A DNA stretch of 64,000 nucleotides, from NCBI RefSeq assembly GCF_020687245.1, contig NZ_JAJEQG010000002.1, positions 62,001 to 126,000 on the forward strand, written 5' to 3'. Below the pieces are notes generated by a model that saw nothing but the letters and a program-made list of their open reading frames with translations, searched no databases and had not been told where the DNA came from. Below are positions 44,674-52,851 of this stretch, piece after piece; the stretch's first letter is position 1, and every line of letters starts with the position of its first letter. The DNA comes from Faecalibacterium longum CLA-AA-H243 (lineage in GTDB: Bacteria > Bacillota > Clostridia > Oscillospirales > Ruminococcaceae). Made by a program: the position numbers and the translations under genes.

Positions 44674-45122
44674 AAACGCTTCGAGTCGTCTGTGCGCTGT
44701 TCTGGCTGGGCTGCGGCTGGTGCGCAGGGGATGCGGCCTGCCAGAATACGCGGCGGCATCTGGCGGCGCTGGAAAAGACGCTTTTGCTTTTGCAGCGCGT
44801 CCGGCAGGAGATAAACTATCGTCACACGGACCTCACCTTGCTTTTCCGCAGACTGAAACAGGAGGGGCTTGTCACGGGCGAAAGCTTCCGGGGCCTTTGT
44901 CCGCTGCCCGGTCTGACGCGCCTGGAACGCGACTGTTTCATCGAGTGCTTCTCGGGCCTTGGCCGGATGGAGGCAGAGCAGGAGTGTCAGCGGCTGGCAT
45001 TTTATCAAGAGCGGTTCACGCTGTTTTTGCAGCAGGCGCAGGAACACGCCCGCCCTCAGCTGGAATTGAGTCACAAGCTGGGATTTGCTGCCGGACTGGC
45101 GGCGGCCATCCTCTGCCTCTGA
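44670..45122 (+). CDS. spoIIIAB: Stage III sporulation protein AB
   Basis: A 150-residue protein with N-terminal (about 5-22) and C-terminal (about 135-150) hydrophobic segments flanking a helical domain, a plan like GspF-type platform proteins of type II secretion. It starts at GTG 44670, overlapping the spoIIIAA stop (GTGA), with AGAGGTG about 8 nt upstream. Identity rests on position plus the RHLAALEKTLLLLQRVRQEI ... CF-x-GLGR layout typical of SpoIIIAB. Confidence 0.9.
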   Translation: MKTLRVVCALFWLGCGWCAGDAACQNTRRHLAALEKTLLLLQRVRQEINYRHTDLTLLFRRLKQEGLVTGESFRGLCPLPGLTRLERDCFIECFSGLGRMEAEQECQRLAFYQERFTLFLQQAQEHARPQLELSHKLGFAAGLAAAILCL

Positions 45123-45143
45123 TGAAAGATAGGGGGAATGTGT

Positions 45144-45338
45144 ATGGACATCGACCTGATTTTCAAGATCGCGGCCATCGGCATCATCGTGGCGGTGCTC
45201 AACCAGCTGCTCATCCGCTCAGGCCGGGAAGACCAGGCCATGATGACCACACTGGCGGGGTTGGTGGTAGTGCTGTCCATCCTGGTCAAGCAGATCAGCG
45301 TGCTTTTTGTCACCATCAAGTCCCTCTTTGCGCTATGA
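45144..45338 (+). CDS. spoIIIAC: Stage III sporulation protein AC
   Basis: A 64-residue protein with two membrane helices (IFKIAAIGIIVAVLNQLLI and TTLAGLVVVLSILVKQI). AGGGGG (45131-45136) favours ATG 45144 over the ATG at 45138, which is too close. SpoIIIAC and AD are predicted to form part of the membrane pore. The stop overlaps the spoIIIAD start. Confidence 0.93.
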   Translation: MDIDLIFKIAAIGIIVAVLNQLLIRSGREDQAMMTTLAGLVVVLSILVKQISVLFVTIKSLFAL

Positions 45339-45715
45339 GCGCCCTAACGATGCTGGGACTTGCGGTGATGGGGGCTGTGCTGTACACCCTGTTCCAGAAA
45401 AGCGCCCCGGCTTTCGGGCTGTTTGTCTCAATGGGAGCCGCTGTCCTTGTGCTGTGGAAAATCAGCGCAGCGGCGCAGACCGTGCTTTCCGGGCTGACAA
45501 AACTGGAACAGCGGGCAGGCGGCGACGCCTTTTCCTGTCTGCTGCGGTGTACAGGCATCATCCTGCTGGCCGATTACGCCCACTCGCTCTGCGAGGAGGC
45601 GGGGGCTGAATCGCTGGCGTGGTGTACGGCACTGGCCGGCCGGGTGCTGGTGCTTGCGGCAGCGTGGCCCCTGCTGGAAGAGATCGGCCAGAAGATAGGG
45701 AGCATCGCAGGATGA
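45335..45715 (+). CDS. spoIIIAD: Stage III sporulation protein AD
   Basis: A 126-residue protein with about four membrane segments, related to SpoIIIAC in its N-terminal part. ATG 45335 overlaps the spoIIIAC stop (ATGA), and its own stop overlaps spoIIIAE. The frame stays open upstream through spoIIIAB and AC, but only as overlap. Length and hydrophobic pattern match the family. Confidence 0.93.
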   Translation: MSALTMLGLAVMGAVLYTLFQKSAPAFGLFVSMGAAVLVLWKISAAAQTVLSGLTKLEQRAGGDAFSCLLRCTGIILLADYAHSLCEEAGAESLAWCTALAGRVLVLAAAWPLLEEIGQKIGSIAG

Positions 45716-46800
45716 AAAGAGACAAGCTTTTCCGTTTGAGTCTGGCAATACTGTTCTTGTGGACGAGCTTTGCACTCGCGGCCCCGGCGGCGATGGCCGC
45801 TTCGAGCACAGCTCTGCCGGGCAGTTCTCTCTGGGAGCCCTATTTGCAGCAGAGCCGCATCGACCTCGAAAAGGCGGCATCCTCACCATGGGAAACACTG
45901 AAAAGCTTTCTGCCCCGATCCTTCGGCGCACTGGTGCGCCAGACGGCAAGTCGCTATACGTCAGTGCTCCTGTTCCTGACGCTGACAGCGGTGCTGGGGC
46001 TTCTTGCCGGGGAATGCACCGATGGGGCCTTGCTGGATCTGGTGGCGGCAGGCGGCTGCGGCGTCCTGCTCTGGGGGAGTCTGCTGGAAGAAGCCCAGAA
46101 GCTTTGTGAACAGGTGGAGAGCTGGCGCAGCTTTCTGTTGGGGTTCCTTCCCGTCTATGCCGGTGTCCTCACGATGGGAGGGGAAGGAGCAGCAGGCAGT
46201 GCGGCCAGTGGAGCGCTGCTGACGGCACTCTGCTTTCTGGCTCAACTGGCAGCGGCCTTCGTTCAGCCGCTGCTCCACTGCTATCTGATGCTCAGCATGG
46301 CCTGCTGCGTCAGCTCTGAACCAGCCCTCGGCGTTTTCTGCAAGGGCGTCGGCAGTGCGCTCCGTCAGGCGCTGGGCTGGGCCGGAAAAATTCTGGTGGC
46401 TCTGCTGGGCCTGCAGAGGGCTGCAGCATTCCAGCTGGACCGCTTTTCGCTCCGTACCGGCCAGCTTTTGGCAGGGAGCGTTCCCATCATCGGGCAGACT
46501 CTCAGCAGTGCATCGGAATCCATCCTCGCAGGGATACAGCTCCTCAAGAGCGGGCTGGGGCTGGCAGCTCTGTCGGTGCTGGGCGCGGAGTTCGTGCCGC
46601 TCTATCTGGGGCTGATGATACAGCTGGCTCTTCTGATGGGATGCAGTCTGCTCTGCAGTCTCACTGGCATCTCCCGCTGCCGCGCATTATTCGACTGTTT
46701 TGCCGAGGCGGTGCGCTGTATGGCAGCGGTGGTGGCGCTTTTCTTCGGGCTGGCGGCGGCAGGGGTAACACTGCTGTTCATCGTAGGAGGTGGTTCATGA
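45712..46800 (+). CDS. spoIIIAE: Stage III sporulation protein AE
   Basis: A 362-residue polytopic protein with a cleavable-looking signal (LAILFLWTSFALAAPAAMAA, about residues 9-28), a short external part, and about seven to eight membrane spans. The family segment SFLLGFLPVYAGVLTMGG near residues 140-157 is present. SpoIIIAE has permease-like features and is thought to be the channel core. The start overlaps spoIIIAD by 4 nt. Confidence 0.93.
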   Translation: MKRDKLFRLSLAILFLWTSFALAAPAAMAASSTALPGSSLWEPYLQQSRIDLEKAASSPWETLKSFLPRSFGALVRQTASRYTSVLLFLTLTAVLGLLAGECTDGALLDLVAAGGCGVLLWGSLLEEAQKLCEQVESWRSFLLGFLPVYAGVLTMGGEGAAGSAASGALLTALCFLAQLAAAFVQPLLHCYLMLSMACCVSSEPALGVFCKGVGSALRQALGWAGKILVALLGLQRAAAFQLDRFSLRTGQLLAGSVPIIGQTLSSASESILAGIQLLKSGLGLAALSVLGAEFVPLYLGLMIQLALLMGCSLLCSLTGISRCRALFDCFAEAVRCMAAVVALFFGLAAAGVTLLFIVGGGS

Positions 46801-47285
46801 TGCAGGCACTGGAACGGGCAGCGGCGGTCTTCTGTACGGCCTGTATCTGCGCCGAGCTGCTCTCCCGCTTTGTCGGACAGGGCTGGGGGCAGAAGTGCAT
46901 AAAAGCGGTGGCAGGGCTATATATTCTAGTAGTCTTTGCGGATGCTCTGCCCGGCGCAAAGGCGCAGTTTGCCGCATTGGAACTGCCGCAGGTGCCGGCG
47001 GTCTCGGTAGGCAGTCTGGAGGATGCTGTTCTGGCACAGACGGCAGAAGAACTCTCCCGTACGCTCGAAGAACGCTGTCTCAGCGAGGCGGGTGTTTCGC
47101 TCAGGCTGAATATCATTCTGAGCCAGACCGCTGAGGGCGTGGAAGCGGCTGAGGTACAGATCGTCCCTCAGGACGCCGTCACTGCCTCGCAGAAGCGGGC
47201 AATAGAAGCGCTGCTGGAAGGACAGCTTCAGCTGGGACCGGAATGCATTAAATGGAACAGCCCCAGCGGGGAGGATGTGCTATGA
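46797..47285 (+). CDS. spoIIIAF: Stage III sporulation protein AF
   Basis: A 162-residue protein with two N-terminal hydrophobic segments (about 8-24 and 36-52) and a soluble C-terminal domain similar to EscU/YscU-type or ring-building regions. Perfect AGGAGG (46785-46790) precedes two successive ATGs at 46797 and 46800; either may serve. It overlaps spoIIIAE and spoIIIAG by 4 nt each. Confidence 0.9.
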   Translation: MMQALERAAAVFCTACICAELLSRFVGQGWGQKCIKAVAGLYILVVFADALPGAKAQFAALELPQVPAVSVGSLEDAVLAQTAEELSRTLEERCLSEAGVSLRLNIILSQTAEGVEAAEVQIVPQDAVTASQKRAIEALLEGQLQLGPECIKWNSPSGEDVL

Positions 47286-47785
47286 ACAACGAGCTTTTTT
47301 CACGGCTGAAGGACCTCGCGCAGAAGGAAAAACGCGCCCGGCTGGCGGTTTTGCTGGGCGCGGCGGCCATGCTGCTCATCCTGCTGTCGGAGCTGTTCAC
47401 CCCTTCAGAGAAGACCGCCGCAACAAGCGCCGCCCCGGCGGATGACAACGTCTACCGCCAGCAGCTCGAGCAGCAGCTTTCCGACCTCATCGCGCAGGTA
47501 GAGGGCGCGGGAAAGACCACCGTGATGATAACACTGGAAAGCGGAGAGGAGACCATCTATGCTCTGGACACGCTCTCGGGACAGACCCAGGAACAGCAGA
47601 CCCATGTGCTGCTGGACGACGGGACCGCGCTGGCACAGACAGTCTGCACCCCCAGAGTGTGCGGGGTGGCCGTGGTGTGCGAGGGCGGGGGAGATGTCCG
47701 GGTCGCCGCCCGAATCACCGAGCTGGTGGGGGCGCTGCTGGATGTTCCGTCCAACCGCATCTGCGTAGAGCAGCGCCGGGAATGA
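47282..47785 (+). CDS. spoIIIAG: Stage III sporulation protein AG
   Basis: A 167-residue single-span protein (span at about residues 20-38) with a ring-building motif domain. In B. subtilis SpoIIIAG forms a 30-mer ring in the intermembrane space. LIAQVEGAGKTTVMITLESGEE is the conserved core; GAGKTT here is not a P-loop ATPase in context. The start ATG overlaps the spoIIIAF stop. The last gene spoIIIAH follows after 45 nt. Confidence 0.93.
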   Translation: MNNELFSRLKDLAQKEKRARLAVLLGAAAMLLILLSELFTPSEKTAATSAAPADDNVYRQQLEQQLSDLIAQVEGAGKTTVMITLESGEETIYALDTLSGQTQEQQTHVLLDDGTALAQTVCTPRVCGVAVVCEGGGDVRVAARITELVGALLDVPSNRICVEQRRE

Positions 47786-47830
47786 TTTTTTGCAGCGATG
47801 AAATATAAGTTATGCAAGGAGGAGACACAA

Positions 47831-48451
47831 ATGAGAGCTATCACCAAAAACACACGCAGGGTCACAGCGCTGACCCTTGCGGCCGCGCTGGTCGTGGCGG
47901 TATACCTTAACTGGCAGTATGCCCGCACCGGCATCGGTGTGGATGAAGAGGCTGTCAACGTCTCAGCGGTGGCTGTGGAGGGTGAGCCTGTGGCAGCACC
48001 CGTTACCGATGGGCTGATGACGGAGGCCGAAGCAATATCCAGTGCCAACAAGAATTATGGGGAGGCCCAGCTCGTCAGCGTGGCCAACGACGCAGGCGCA
48101 AAATTCTTTGAGGAAGCCCGTCTCAAGCGCCAGAAAGCTCACGATGAAGCGATGGACACGATCCAGAAGACCCTCAAGACCTCGGGCCTTTCCGCCGAGG
48201 AGAAAAAAGGTTATACCCAGCAGCTGACTTCCAACCTCGAAGACCTCAACGCAGAAAATGAGATAGAAACGCTGGTCAAGGCGAAAGGCTTTGCCGACTG
48301 CCTCTGCTTTTTGCAGTCCGGCCGGGCTGACCTGACCGTGATGACCTCCGGCGACGCGCTGACGGCGGCACAGGTGGCCCAGATACGGGACATCGTGCTC
48401 AGCAAGAGCGAGGTGACTGCGCAGAATATTACTGTGGTGGAAGTGAAGTAA
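47831..48451 (+). CDS. spoIIIAH: Stage III sporulation protein AH
   Basis: A 206-residue protein with one N-terminal span (about 14-32) and a C-terminal YscJ/FliF-like domain that in B. subtilis docks with SpoIIQ from the forespore. Start ATG 47831 follows AGGAGG (47817-47822) by 8 nt; an upstream in-frame ATG at 47798 lies before the SD. The central helix-rich region and the C-terminal VMTSGDALTAAQVAQIRDIV match the family. No SpoIIQ is in the window unless the M23 protein at 7014 serves. Confidence 0.94.
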   Translation: MRAITKNTRRVTALTLAAALVVAVYLNWQYARTGIGVDEEAVNVSAVAVEGEPVAAPVTDGLMTEAEAISSANKNYGEAQLVSVANDAGAKFFEEARLKRQKAHDEAMDTIQKTLKTSGLSAEEKKGYTQQLTSNLEDLNAENEIETLVKAKGFADCLCFLQSGRADLTVMTSGDALTAAQVAQIRDIVLSKSEVTAQNITVVEVK

Positions 48452-48455
48452 GGTG

Positions 48456-48484
48456 TTGTATAAAACCGGAGAAAATGGTATAAT
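48456..48484 (+). promoter_or_regulatory. Promoter of asp23-nusB
   Basis: TTGTAT (48456-48461), 17-nt spacer, perfect TATAAT (48479-48484) with an extended TGG. A hairpin (48537-48545 with 48550-48558, ATTC loop) lies in the leader just before the SD GGAGGG (48563-48568). Confidence 0.85.
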
Positions 48485-48575
48485 GACATCAAAGGTTTTG
48501 CAAAGGGGTACTCTCTTTGCATGGAACGCATAAAATAAAATGGGCATTCGCTCATTTTGGATGGAGGGCCATAGA

Positions 48576-48947
48576 ATGGATTTACAGAACATGGATCTTA
48601 AAGGCGGCAGTCTGCAGATCTCCACAGAGGTCATCGGCAAGATCGCCCGCTGTGCAGCGCTGGAGATCGAGGGCGTGGCAGAAGTGTCCTGCGGCAAGCA
48701 GAACCGGAAGGTGAAAGACCTTCTCGAGCGCGCCAACGTCCAGTCGCCCGTTACCGTAGAGATGCGAGACGGCACGGCAGAGATCACTCTGGAAATTGTA
48801 GCAGCCTTTGGCGCGCGCATCCCGGCTGTGGCTGAAAAGGTGCAGGAAAACGTCAAGTCTGCCGTCCAGAACATGACCAATGTTACGGTCAGCCGCGTTG
48901 ACCTCGTCATTGCCGGTCTGGCCCCGGCGGCTGAGCCGCAGGCCTGA
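48576..48947 (+). CDS. Asp23/Gls24 family envelope stress protein
   Basis: A 123-residue acidic protein of the Asp23 family (YloU/YqhY group). The conserved opening GSLQISTEVIGKIARCAALEIEGVAEVS and the C-terminal VQENVKSAVQNMTNVTVSRVDLVI are clear. The start is ATG 48576, 8 nt after GGAGG; ATGs at 48540 and 48561 lie before or within the SD. In B. subtilis YqhY sits near accBC and nusB and influences lipid metabolism; here it likewise precedes nusB after the spoIIIA operon, the same neighbourhood as in Bacillus minus acc genes. Confidence 0.92.
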   Translation: MDLQNMDLKGGSLQISTEVIGKIARCAALEIEGVAEVSCGKQNRKVKDLLERANVQSPVTVEMRDGTAEITLEIVAAFGARIPAVAEKVQENVKSAVQNMTNVTVSRVDLVIAGLAPAAEPQA

Positions 48948-48975
48948 GCCGAGAAACAAAACGTAAAAGAGAATT

Positions 48976-49012
48976 GCGGTCGGCCTTCCCGCAAAAGGGA
49001 GGGCCTTGCCGC
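48976..49012 (+). repeat. Hairpin between asp23-family gene and nusB
   Basis: GCGGTCGGCCTTCCC (48976-48990) pairs imperfectly with GGGAGGGCCTTGCCGC (48997-49012) around GCAAAA. No T run follows, so it is not a typical terminator; it may set relative expression of the two genes. Confidence 0.55.
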
Positions 49013-49027
49013 TGTGAGAGGAACATT

Positions 49028-49462
49028 ATGGAAAATATTTTGCCCCGTCGTGAAGCACGCGAAAATGCATTTCTGCTGGCATTTTCTCAGACTTTTGGTG
49101 ACATTCCCCTGCAGGAGGCTCTGGACAACCACCACGAGTGCGATGAAGAGCATCCGGTGGATGTTTTTGGCCAGCGCCTGCTGCGGGCTTATTATGAGCA
49201 TTCCGCAGAGGTGGACGACCTCATCAGCGCCCATCTGCGCAACTGGACGATGGAGCGTCTGCCCCGCGTGAGCCTGACGGTGCTCCGTCTGGGTCTGGCC
49301 GAGATGCTGTACGGCGACGAGAAAAAGCCTGGCGTCGTCATCAATGAGGCAGTCGAGCTGACCAAAAAGTATGGCGCAGACGAGGATTATCAGTTCGTCA
49401 ACGGTCTGCTGGGTACGGTGGCACGCGAGCAGGGTCTGGACGCAGAGCCTGAGCAGCTGTGA
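49028..49462 (+). CDS. nusB: Transcription antitermination factor NusB
   Basis: A 144-residue all-helical RNA-binding protein of rRNA antitermination. Start ATG 49028 (AGAGGAA upstream). RREARENAFLLAF at the N-terminus and the C-terminal VVINEAVELTKKYGADEDYQFVNGLLG are diagnostic. An upstream in-frame ATG at 48974 falls at the intergenic hairpin and lacks an SD. The stop overlaps the GTG of the TsaD-like gene. Confidence 0.95.
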   Translation: MENILPRREARENAFLLAFSQTFGDIPLQEALDNHHECDEEHPVDVFGQRLLRAYYEHSAEVDDLISAHLRNWTMERLPRVSLTVLRLGLAEMLYGDEKKPGVVINEAVELTKKYGADEDYQFVNGLLGTVAREQGLDAEPEQL

Positions 49463-50400
49463 GCAGCTATACGCTGGGCATCGACACCAGCAATTATGCA
49501 ACCTCTCTGGCTGTCTTTGATACAGCCGGAGAGGTTGTTTGCGCAAAAAAGCGTTTCCTTCCGGTGAAGGAGGGCCAGCTTGGGCTGCGCCAGAGCGACG
49601 CCCTTTTTCACCACACAGCAGCTCTGCCTGAGATGCTGAAAGAACTGAGCGGTGAATTCGATTTGACCAAAATCAGTGCCGTAGGCGTGTCGGAAAAGCC
49701 CCGTCCGGTAGAGGGCAGTTATATGCCCTGTTTTCTGGCGGGCGTCAGCGCTGCCGAGGCGTTCGCGCTGGCCCGGGGCATCCCGCTCGTCCGCACGACC
49801 CATCAGCAGGGCCATGCGGCGGCGGCACTGTTTGCGGCCAAGGGTGAAGAGTTCTTCCGCGAGAAAACACTGCTGTTCCATATTTCCGGCGGCACGACTG
49901 ACCTGCTCCTTTGCGATGAAGTGAAGCATATCGAAACGCTGGGGACCAGCTCCGACCTCTACGCCGGACAGGCTGTGGACCGTGTGGGCGTCAAGCTGGG
50001 CTTTGGATTCCCGGCTGGCGTCGAAGTCTCTCGTCTGGCCGCGGAATGTGATGTGACGATAAAACCGAAATCCAGTGTCCGAGGCATGGAATGCAGCCTT
50101 TCCGGGCTGGAAAACCAGTGCAATGCTTTGTTGACAGCTGGCAAAAGCCCTGCCTATGTCTGTAAGTACTGCCTGCTCTGCGTGGCAGATACCGTGGTCA
50201 AGATGACCAAAGCGGCTCAGAAGGAATATCCCGGGCTTGCTGTGGTCTGTGCAGGCGGCGTGATGAGCAGTGACATCATTCGCAGCTGGGTGCAGCAGCG
50301 CCTCCCGCAGGTGTATTTCGTACCCGGCCAGTATTCCAGTGACAACGCCATCGGCGTATCTATCCTCGCCGCACGGGAGGCCGGGCTATGGCTGAAGTGA
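49459..50400 (+). CDS. TsaD/Kae1-like protein (divergent paralogue)
   Basis: A 313-residue ASKHA-fold protein. GIDTSNYATSLAVF at the N-terminus replaces the usual GIETSCDETAxA of TsaD, yet the iron/zinc motif HQQGH (His115, His119) and the C-terminal SSDNAIG Asp are intact, as is the HISGGTTDLLL phosphate loop. True TsaD is nearer 340 residues, so this looks like the second, divergent copy seen in clostridia. GTG 49459 overlaps the nusB stop; its 3' end overlaps xseA by 13 nt. It may modify tRNA (t6A) in place of or beside TsaD, or have another substrate. Confidence 0.82.
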   Translation: MSSYTLGIDTSNYATSLAVFDTAGEVVCAKKRFLPVKEGQLGLRQSDALFHHTAALPEMLKELSGEFDLTKISAVGVSEKPRPVEGSYMPCFLAGVSAAEAFALARGIPLVRTTHQQGHAAAALFAAKGEEFFREKTLLFHISGGTTDLLLCDEVKHIETLGTSSDLYAGQAVDRVGVKLGFGFPAGVEVSRLAAECDVTIKPKSSVRGMECSLSGLENQCNALLTAGKSPAYVCKYCLLCVADTVVKMTKAAQKEYPGLAVVCAGGVMSSDIIRSWVQQRLPQVYFVPGQYSSDNAIGVSILAAREAGLWLK

Positions 50401-51611
50401 TCACCGTCTCGGCCCTGAACCAGTATGTCAAGACGCTGCTGGATGCAAATGACATCCTGTTCGATTTGGCACTGCGGGGCGAGATTGCAAACTTCGTACA
50501 GAACGCCCGCAGCGGCCACTGTTATTTTTCTCTCCGGGACGCCAGCGCCAGTGTCAAAGCGGTGATGTTCCGCTCAGATGCGCGGCGGCTAGGCTTCCGC
50601 CCGGAAGAGGGCATGAAGGTAGTCGTGCGATGCCGTGCTACTCTTTATGAGCGGGACGGCGCGTTCCAGATCTATGTCAACGAAATGTTCCCGGACGGCA
50701 TTGGTGCGGCGCAGCTTGCTTTTGAGCAGCTGAAAGCCAAACTCGAGCAGGAGGGACTTTTTGCGGTAGAGCACAAAAAGCCGCTGCCCACGTATCCCAA
50801 ATGCATCGGCGTCGTCTCCAGCAAGACCGGCGCGGCATTGCAGGACATTCGCAATGTCATTGGTCGGCGCTGGCCTGCGGCGAAACTCCTGCTCTGCCCG
50901 GTCAATGTGCAGGGCTTTGAGGCGGCGCAGCAGGTCGCAGATGCCATCGGAAAGCTGGACAAAAGCGGTCGGGTAGACGAAATTATCGTAGCCCGGGGCG
51001 GCGGCAGCAGGGAAGACCTCTGGGTCTTCAACGCCGAGGTCATCGCCCGGGCAGCTTACCGCTGCAAAGTGCCGCTTATCAGTGCTATTGGGCATGAGAT
51101 AGACTTTACCATTTTAGACTTTGTGGCGGACCGCCGTGCGCCGACCCCATCGGCTGCGGCAGAATTAGCCGTGCCGGATCGTGCAGAGCTTCTGCGGGCC
51201 CTGTCCCAGCTGGAACAGGGCTGTCAGAGCGCGATGCAGCGCCGTCTGGATGCAGCGTCTGGCCGTCTGATGATGGCCGAGCAGCAGCTTTCCTATGACA
51301 TGACCCGTCGGAAACTGACCGGTGGGCAGGCAGAGCTTGCCGCAGTGCAGAAAGAACTCGAGGCGGCTGCGCAAAGCTGTATTCAGAAGCGGCAGGCGCA
51401 GCTGCGCCACGCCGCAGCACTGGCCGACTCGCTCAGCCCCTACCGGGTACTGGGGCGCGGCTATGCGATGGTATATGACAGCAAAGGCAGGCTGTGTAGT
51501 GCAGATGTTCTTGCAACCGGTGATAAGCTCACCCTGCGCGGTGCAGCGCACACAGCAGAATGTACGGTCACGTCCGTGGAGGAACTGAATGAGAGCACCC
51601 AAAAGCTTTGA
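50388..51611 (+). CDS. xseA: Exodeoxyribonuclease VII large subunit
   Basis: Degrades single-stranded DNA together with XseB. The 407 residues have an N-terminal OB fold (ISVSALNQYVKTLLD-like opening, GEIANFVQNARSGHCYFSLRD), the catalytic region (VVSSKTGAALQDIRNVIGRRWP, VARGGGSREDLWVFN, SAIGHEIDFTILDFVAD) and a C-terminal coiled coil. ATG 50388 lies inside the previous gene; the 3' end overlaps xseB by 23 nt, ensuring stoichiometric synthesis. Confidence 0.96.
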   Translation: MAEVITVSALNQYVKTLLDANDILFDLALRGEIANFVQNARSGHCYFSLRDASASVKAVMFRSDARRLGFRPEEGMKVVVRCRATLYERDGAFQIYVNEMFPDGIGAAQLAFEQLKAKLEQEGLFAVEHKKPLPTYPKCIGVVSSKTGAALQDIRNVIGRRWPAAKLLLCPVNVQGFEAAQQVADAIGKLDKSGRVDEIIVARGGGSREDLWVFNAEVIARAAYRCKVPLISAIGHEIDFTILDFVADRRAPTPSAAAELAVPDRAELLRALSQLEQGCQSAMQRRLDAASGRLMMAEQQLSYDMTRRKLTGGQAELAAVQKELEAAAQSCIQKRQAQLRHAAALADSLSPYRVLGRGYAMVYDSKGRLCSADVLATGDKLTLRGAAHTAECTVTSVEELNESTQKL

Positions 51612-51810
51612 AGACGGCATGGCCCGTCTGGAAACCATCCTGAGCCAGATGCAGAGCGAAGAGACGACCCTTTCTGAGTCGGTCAAGCTCTATGCAGAAG
51701 CGGCTTCGCTGATGGAATACTGCCATGCTGCGCTGGAAAAAGCATCGCTTCAAATGGAGGAGATCGATGTTTCCCGCAGCGAAAAGGCAGGACCCGAAAC
51801 AGAAGAATAA
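51589..51810 (+). CDS. xseB: Exodeoxyribonuclease VII small subunit
   Basis: A 73-residue helical protein that forms multimers around XseA. SFEDGMARLETILSQMQSEE and TLSESVKLYAEAASLMEYC are the family signature. It overlaps xseA by 23 nt, with GGAGG at 51579-51583 inside xseA as its SD. ispA follows after 29 nt, as in many bacteria. Confidence 0.95.
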   Translation: MRAPKSFEDGMARLETILSQMQSEETTLSESVKLYAEAASLMEYCHAALEKASLQMEEIDVSRSEKAGPETEE

Positions 51811-51839
51811 AAGCAAACAGTTTGCAGGGAGGAACCATT

Positions 51840-52730
51840 ATGGAGAGCGCAGAGTATAAAAAGCAGTATGACGAATATCTGGCCCGTGCTGAAAAGGCAT
51901 TGAGCCAGGCGTGTGAGCGCTATCTGCCTGAGGAATCTGACGTCTGCCGCGCAGCGCGCTACAGCCTGCTGGGCGGCGGCAAGCGCATTCGCGCTGTGCT
52001 GGTGCTGGCCGTGTGTGATATGCTCCACGGCAATGCCGAGGCAGCTGAGCAGTTTGCAGCCGCAGTCGAGATGCTGCACTGCTATTCGCTCATCCATGAT
52101 GACCTGCCCTGCATGGATAACGACGATATGCGCCGCGGCAAGCCCTCCTGCCACAAGGCATTCGGCGAATCCACCGCGATGCTGGCCGGTGACGTCCTGC
52201 TGACCGAGGCTTTCGAGGCAGTCGCCGGTGCGCCTGCTCCCGCTTCTGTCTGTGTCCACGCGGCACAGGCGCTGGGCGCAGGTGCAGGCAGCCGAGGCAT
52301 GGTGTACGGTCAGGAACTCGATTTGAAATATGAGGCGCTTGCCGCTACCGAGGAACAGCTCCGTCTCATCCACCGCCACAAGACCGGCGCACTCATCAAT
52401 GCAGCCATCCAGATGGGCGGTGCTGCAGCACAGGCCAATGAGGTTCAGCGTAAGGCGCTGGAAGCATATGCTTATGGCATCGGTCTCGTGTTCCAGGTCG
52501 TGGACGATGTGCTGGACGTGACCGGAACCGCCGAGCAGCTGGGCAAACCCATTGGCAGCGACAGCGAAAATGGCAAAACGACTTTTGTCACCCTGTTCGG
52601 CGTTGACGGTGCCATGCAGCTGGCGGAAAAGCTGAATGACGAGACCTGCACAGCGCTGCGCGACGCATTCGGCGAAAAGAGTGCGTTTTTGGAGCAGCTG
52701 GCCCGCACACTGCTGAACCGCCGCAGCTGA
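51840..52730 (+). CDS. ispA: Farnesyl diphosphate synthase (polyprenyl synthetase)
   Basis: Condenses IPP with DMAPP/GPP to farnesyl diphosphate. The 296 residues carry the first Asp-rich motif DDLPCMDNDD (about residues 87-96) and the second DDVLD (about 227-231). The four-residue insertion in the first motif (DDxxxxD) marks the bacterial FPP type. ATG 51840 follows AGGGAGG; an upstream in-frame ATG at 51822 precedes the SD. It forms an isoprenoid block with the nearby dxs. Confidence 0.96.
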   Translation: MESAEYKKQYDEYLARAEKALSQACERYLPEESDVCRAARYSLLGGGKRIRAVLVLAVCDMLHGNAEAAEQFAAAVEMLHCYSLIHDDLPCMDNDDMRRGKPSCHKAFGESTAMLAGDVLLTEAFEAVAGAPAPASVCVHAAQALGAGAGSRGMVYGQELDLKYEALAATEEQLRLIHRHKTGALINAAIQMGGAAAQANEVQRKALEAYAYGIGLVFQVVDDVLDVTGTAEQLGKPIGSDSENGKTTFVTLFGVDGAMQLAEKLNDETCTALRDAFGEKSAFLEQLARTLLNRRS

Positions 52731-52851
52731 GCCGGTCGCATTCTGCGCCGAAATCGTCTCAGAAATCGCACAGGACTACATATCGCAAATGCGCTGCTTT
52801 TTGAGACGTCGGCTGTGGGATTGCGATAAAATTCAAGAAGGTGAACAAACT

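Noticed and set aside
47500-47530. GAGKTT in SpoIIIAG as a P-loop ATPase
   Set aside because: The protein is a small single-span ring component; the surrounding sequence lacks Walker B and the match is coincidental.
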